Assembly (NCBI GenBank): GCA_012719255.1
Contig: JAAYAS010000039.1
Coordinates: 1-6,019 of the forward strand
DNA length: 6,019 nt
Direction: 5' to 3'
Origin: Microbacteriaceae bacterium
GTDB taxonomy: Bacteria > Actinomycetota > Actinomycetes > Actinomycetales > Microbacteriaceae
The stretch's first letter is position 1. Each line of letters starts with the position of its first letter. This document shows, in pieces, positions 4,773-6,019 of this stretch. A program made the position numbers and the translations under genes. The notes under the pieces were generated by a model. That model saw nothing but the letters and a program-made list of their open reading frames with translations. It did not search any database and had not been told where the DNA came from.

Positions 4773-6019
4773 CTACGCACCGGGGTTGCGGGCGACCTGG
4801 CCGGGCTCCTCCTGCGCCGCGAGCAGCGCCGCGAACGCCCCGCCGGCGGCGGCGAGCTCGTCGTAGCGGCCCGATTCGACGATGCACCCGTCCTCGAGCA
4901 CATGGATGCGGTCGGCGTCGCGGAGCGGGTCGAGCCGGTGCGCGACGACGACGAGCGTCGCGCCGAGCTCGCGCAGGCGGGCGGTGATGCGCGCCTGCGT
5001 CGGCGGGTCCTGATGGCTCGTCGCCTCGTCGAGCACGAGCACGGCGTTCGCGAGTCCGCCGGGGGCGGCCCGGGCGCGCAGCAGCGTGCGCGCGAGCGCG
5101 AGGCGCTGACGCTGGCCGCCGCTGAGCCGCTCGCCACGACGTCCGACGGACGCGTCGAGGGGCAGGTCGAGGTCGGCGACGCGCAGCGCCGCCCGCAGCG
5201 CGTCGTCGTCGGCGTCGGGATCGCCGAGCCGGAGGTTGGTCGCGAGATCGGCGTCGAGCACGAACGGCGCCTGGTCGGCGACCGCGACGAGCTCGTGCAC
5301 CCGCGCCGATCCGAGCGCCCGCGCATCCGCCCCGTGCACGAGCACCGCGCCCTCGCGCGGGTCGAAGTGGCGCTGTGTGAGGCGGGCCACCGTCGACTTG
5401 CCCGAGCCGGTCGCGCCGACGAGCCCGACCAGCTCGCCGCGGCCGACCGAGAGGTCGATGCCGGCGAGGGCGTCGACGGGCGCGTCGGGGTACGCGAACC
5501 GCACGCCGCGCAGCTCGAGGGCGGGCGGGTCGGGTGCCGCGGGCGCGGCGGGCACGTCTGATGCGGCGGGCACATCTGATGCTTCGGGCGGGGCGGATGC
5601 GGCGGGCACGGCACGTGCACCGGTCTGCTCCTGCGTCGGTTCCTCGACCGCCGACCGCCGGCCCGCGAGCTCGCGGATCCGGCGGGTCGCCTCGAGCCCG
5701 GCGGGCAGCGAATTCGCGAGCCGCTCGACCGAGTCGAGCGCGTTCGCAGTGCCGGGGACGAGCGCGACCGCGACGAGCAGGCACGGCAGCCCTGCCGCAT
5801 CCGCGAGCATCCCGGGCGCCCCCGCGAGCAGCACCGCGAGCGCCCCGAGCCAGACGCGGGCCGCGCTCGCCGCGTGGCGACGGCCGGCCGCGGCACCGCC
5901 CCGGCGCAGGCGCTCGGCGAGCTCGGCGTCGATCGCGGCGGCGCCGTCGAGGCGCCGCGCCTCGGCGCCGACGGCGACGATCTCCTCGCGGATCCGAAGC
6001 GTGTCGGCGACGTGGGCGG
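4773..6019 (-). CDS. ABC exporter, fused membrane and ATP-binding domains (CydC-like), 5' end outside window
   Basis: The last 414 residues of an ABC-type exporter half-transporter are visible; the frame stays open to the right edge and ends at TAG (4775-4773). GTG at 5834 is internal, since coding continues upstream with EEIVAVGAEARRLDG, typical of the loop between membrane helices. Two hydrophobic segments (~53-74 and 76-97, counting visible residues) look like the final transmembrane helices. A Pro/Ala-rich linker (~123-165) leads to the nucleotide-binding domain from ~167. It has Walker A GATGSGKS (201-208), Q-loop Gln249, signature LSGGQ (298-302), Walker B VLVLDE with catalytic Glu331, and switch His360, so the ATPase looks functional. 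The D-loop reads SHQD rather than the common SALD. The linker-helix pattern recalls CydC (thiol exporter needed for cytochrome bd assembly), but the substrate cannot be assigned without the N-terminal half and its partner. The TIGR01777 gene starts 10 bp downstream. Confidence 0.9.
   Translation of the reverse strand, partial: AHVADTLRIREEIVAVGAEARRLDGAAAIDAELAERLRRGGAAAGRRHAASAARVWLGALAVLLAGAPGMLADAAGLPCLLVAVALVPGTANALDSVERLANSLPAGLEATRRIRELAGRRSAVEEPTQEQTGARAVPAASAPPEASDVPAASDVPAAPAAPDPPALELRGVRFAYPDAPVDALAGIDLSVGRGELVGLVGATGSGKSTVARLTQRHFDPREGAVLVHGADARALGSARVHELVAVADQAPFVLDADLATNLRLGDPDADDDALRAALRVADLDLPLDASVGRRGERLSGGQRQRLALARTLLRARAAPGGLANAVLVLDEATSHQDPPTQARITARLRELGATLVVVAHRLDPLRDADRIHVLEDGCIVESGRYDELAAAGGAFAALLAAQEEPGQVARNPGA
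5545..5580 (-). repeat. 18-bp tandem duplication in the ABC transporter linker
   Basis: GCGGCGGGCACGTCTGAT (5545-5562) is followed directly by a copy with one change, G to A (5563-5580). A partial third copy (GCGGATGCGGCGGGCACGG) lies close by at ~5591-5609. In frame they encode the doubled ASDVPA motif of the Pro/Ala-rich linker between the membrane and ATPase domains. The duplication keeps the frame and looks recent, having only one difference. Confidence 0.8.

Noticed and set aside
3779..5896. A single long leftward reading frame (about 705 residues) spanning the epimerase-like gene and part of the ABC gene
   Set aside because: Only its last 327 residues match a protein family. The N-terminal half is Arg/Ser/Pro-rich shadow translation of the ABC gene, whose true frame shows all ATPase motifs and its own stop at 4773-4775.

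Overview
The window is very GC-rich DNA with coding sequence on both strands, strong G/C bias at third codon positions and a GTG start. This fits a high-GC actinobacterium. Family content (a Brevibacterium/Arthrobacter-type homoprotocatechuate dioxygenase, a DUF222-HNH '13E12-like' protein and an actinobacterial-type LexA box) suggests a Microbacteriaceae/Micrococcales relative; the genus is inference only.

Layout: four protein genes, two of them cut by the window edges. (1) On the + strand at 1-866 is the 3' three-quarters of hpaD, an extradiol ring-cleavage enzyme of the 4-hydroxyphenylacetate/homoprotocatechuate pathway. (2) The 313-bp gap 867-1179 holds no gene. It contains a small hairpin, a perfect 18-bp-stem terminator-like hairpin (919-957), a cluster of GC-rich direct repeats (1011-1098) and weak hairpins at the 3' end of the convergent gene. 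(3) On the - strand at 3675-1180 is an unusually long (831 aa) DUF222 + HNH-nuclease protein with low-complexity Ala/Gly/Asp stretches built from in-frame tandem repeats. (4) Its upstream region (3676-3778) carries a perfect palindromic LexA/SOS box, TCGAAC-N4-GTTCGA, over a plausible promoter. (5) Further upstream on the - strand are a complete TIGR01777-type SDR epimerase-like gene (4762-3779) and, 10 bp before it, the 3' part of an ABC exporter gene with fused membrane and ATPase domains (6019-4773, 5' end outside the window).

How they fit: hpaD belongs to a catabolic operon lying to the left and ends at the strong hairpin, converging on the HNH gene. The ABC exporter and epimerase-like gene look co-transcribed. 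The HNH gene has its own promoter and is predicted to be switched on by DNA damage through LexA. No complete novel system is visible. The most informative signal is the SOS box in front of a DUF222-HNH gene whose N-terminal 250 residues are not explained by the known domains.
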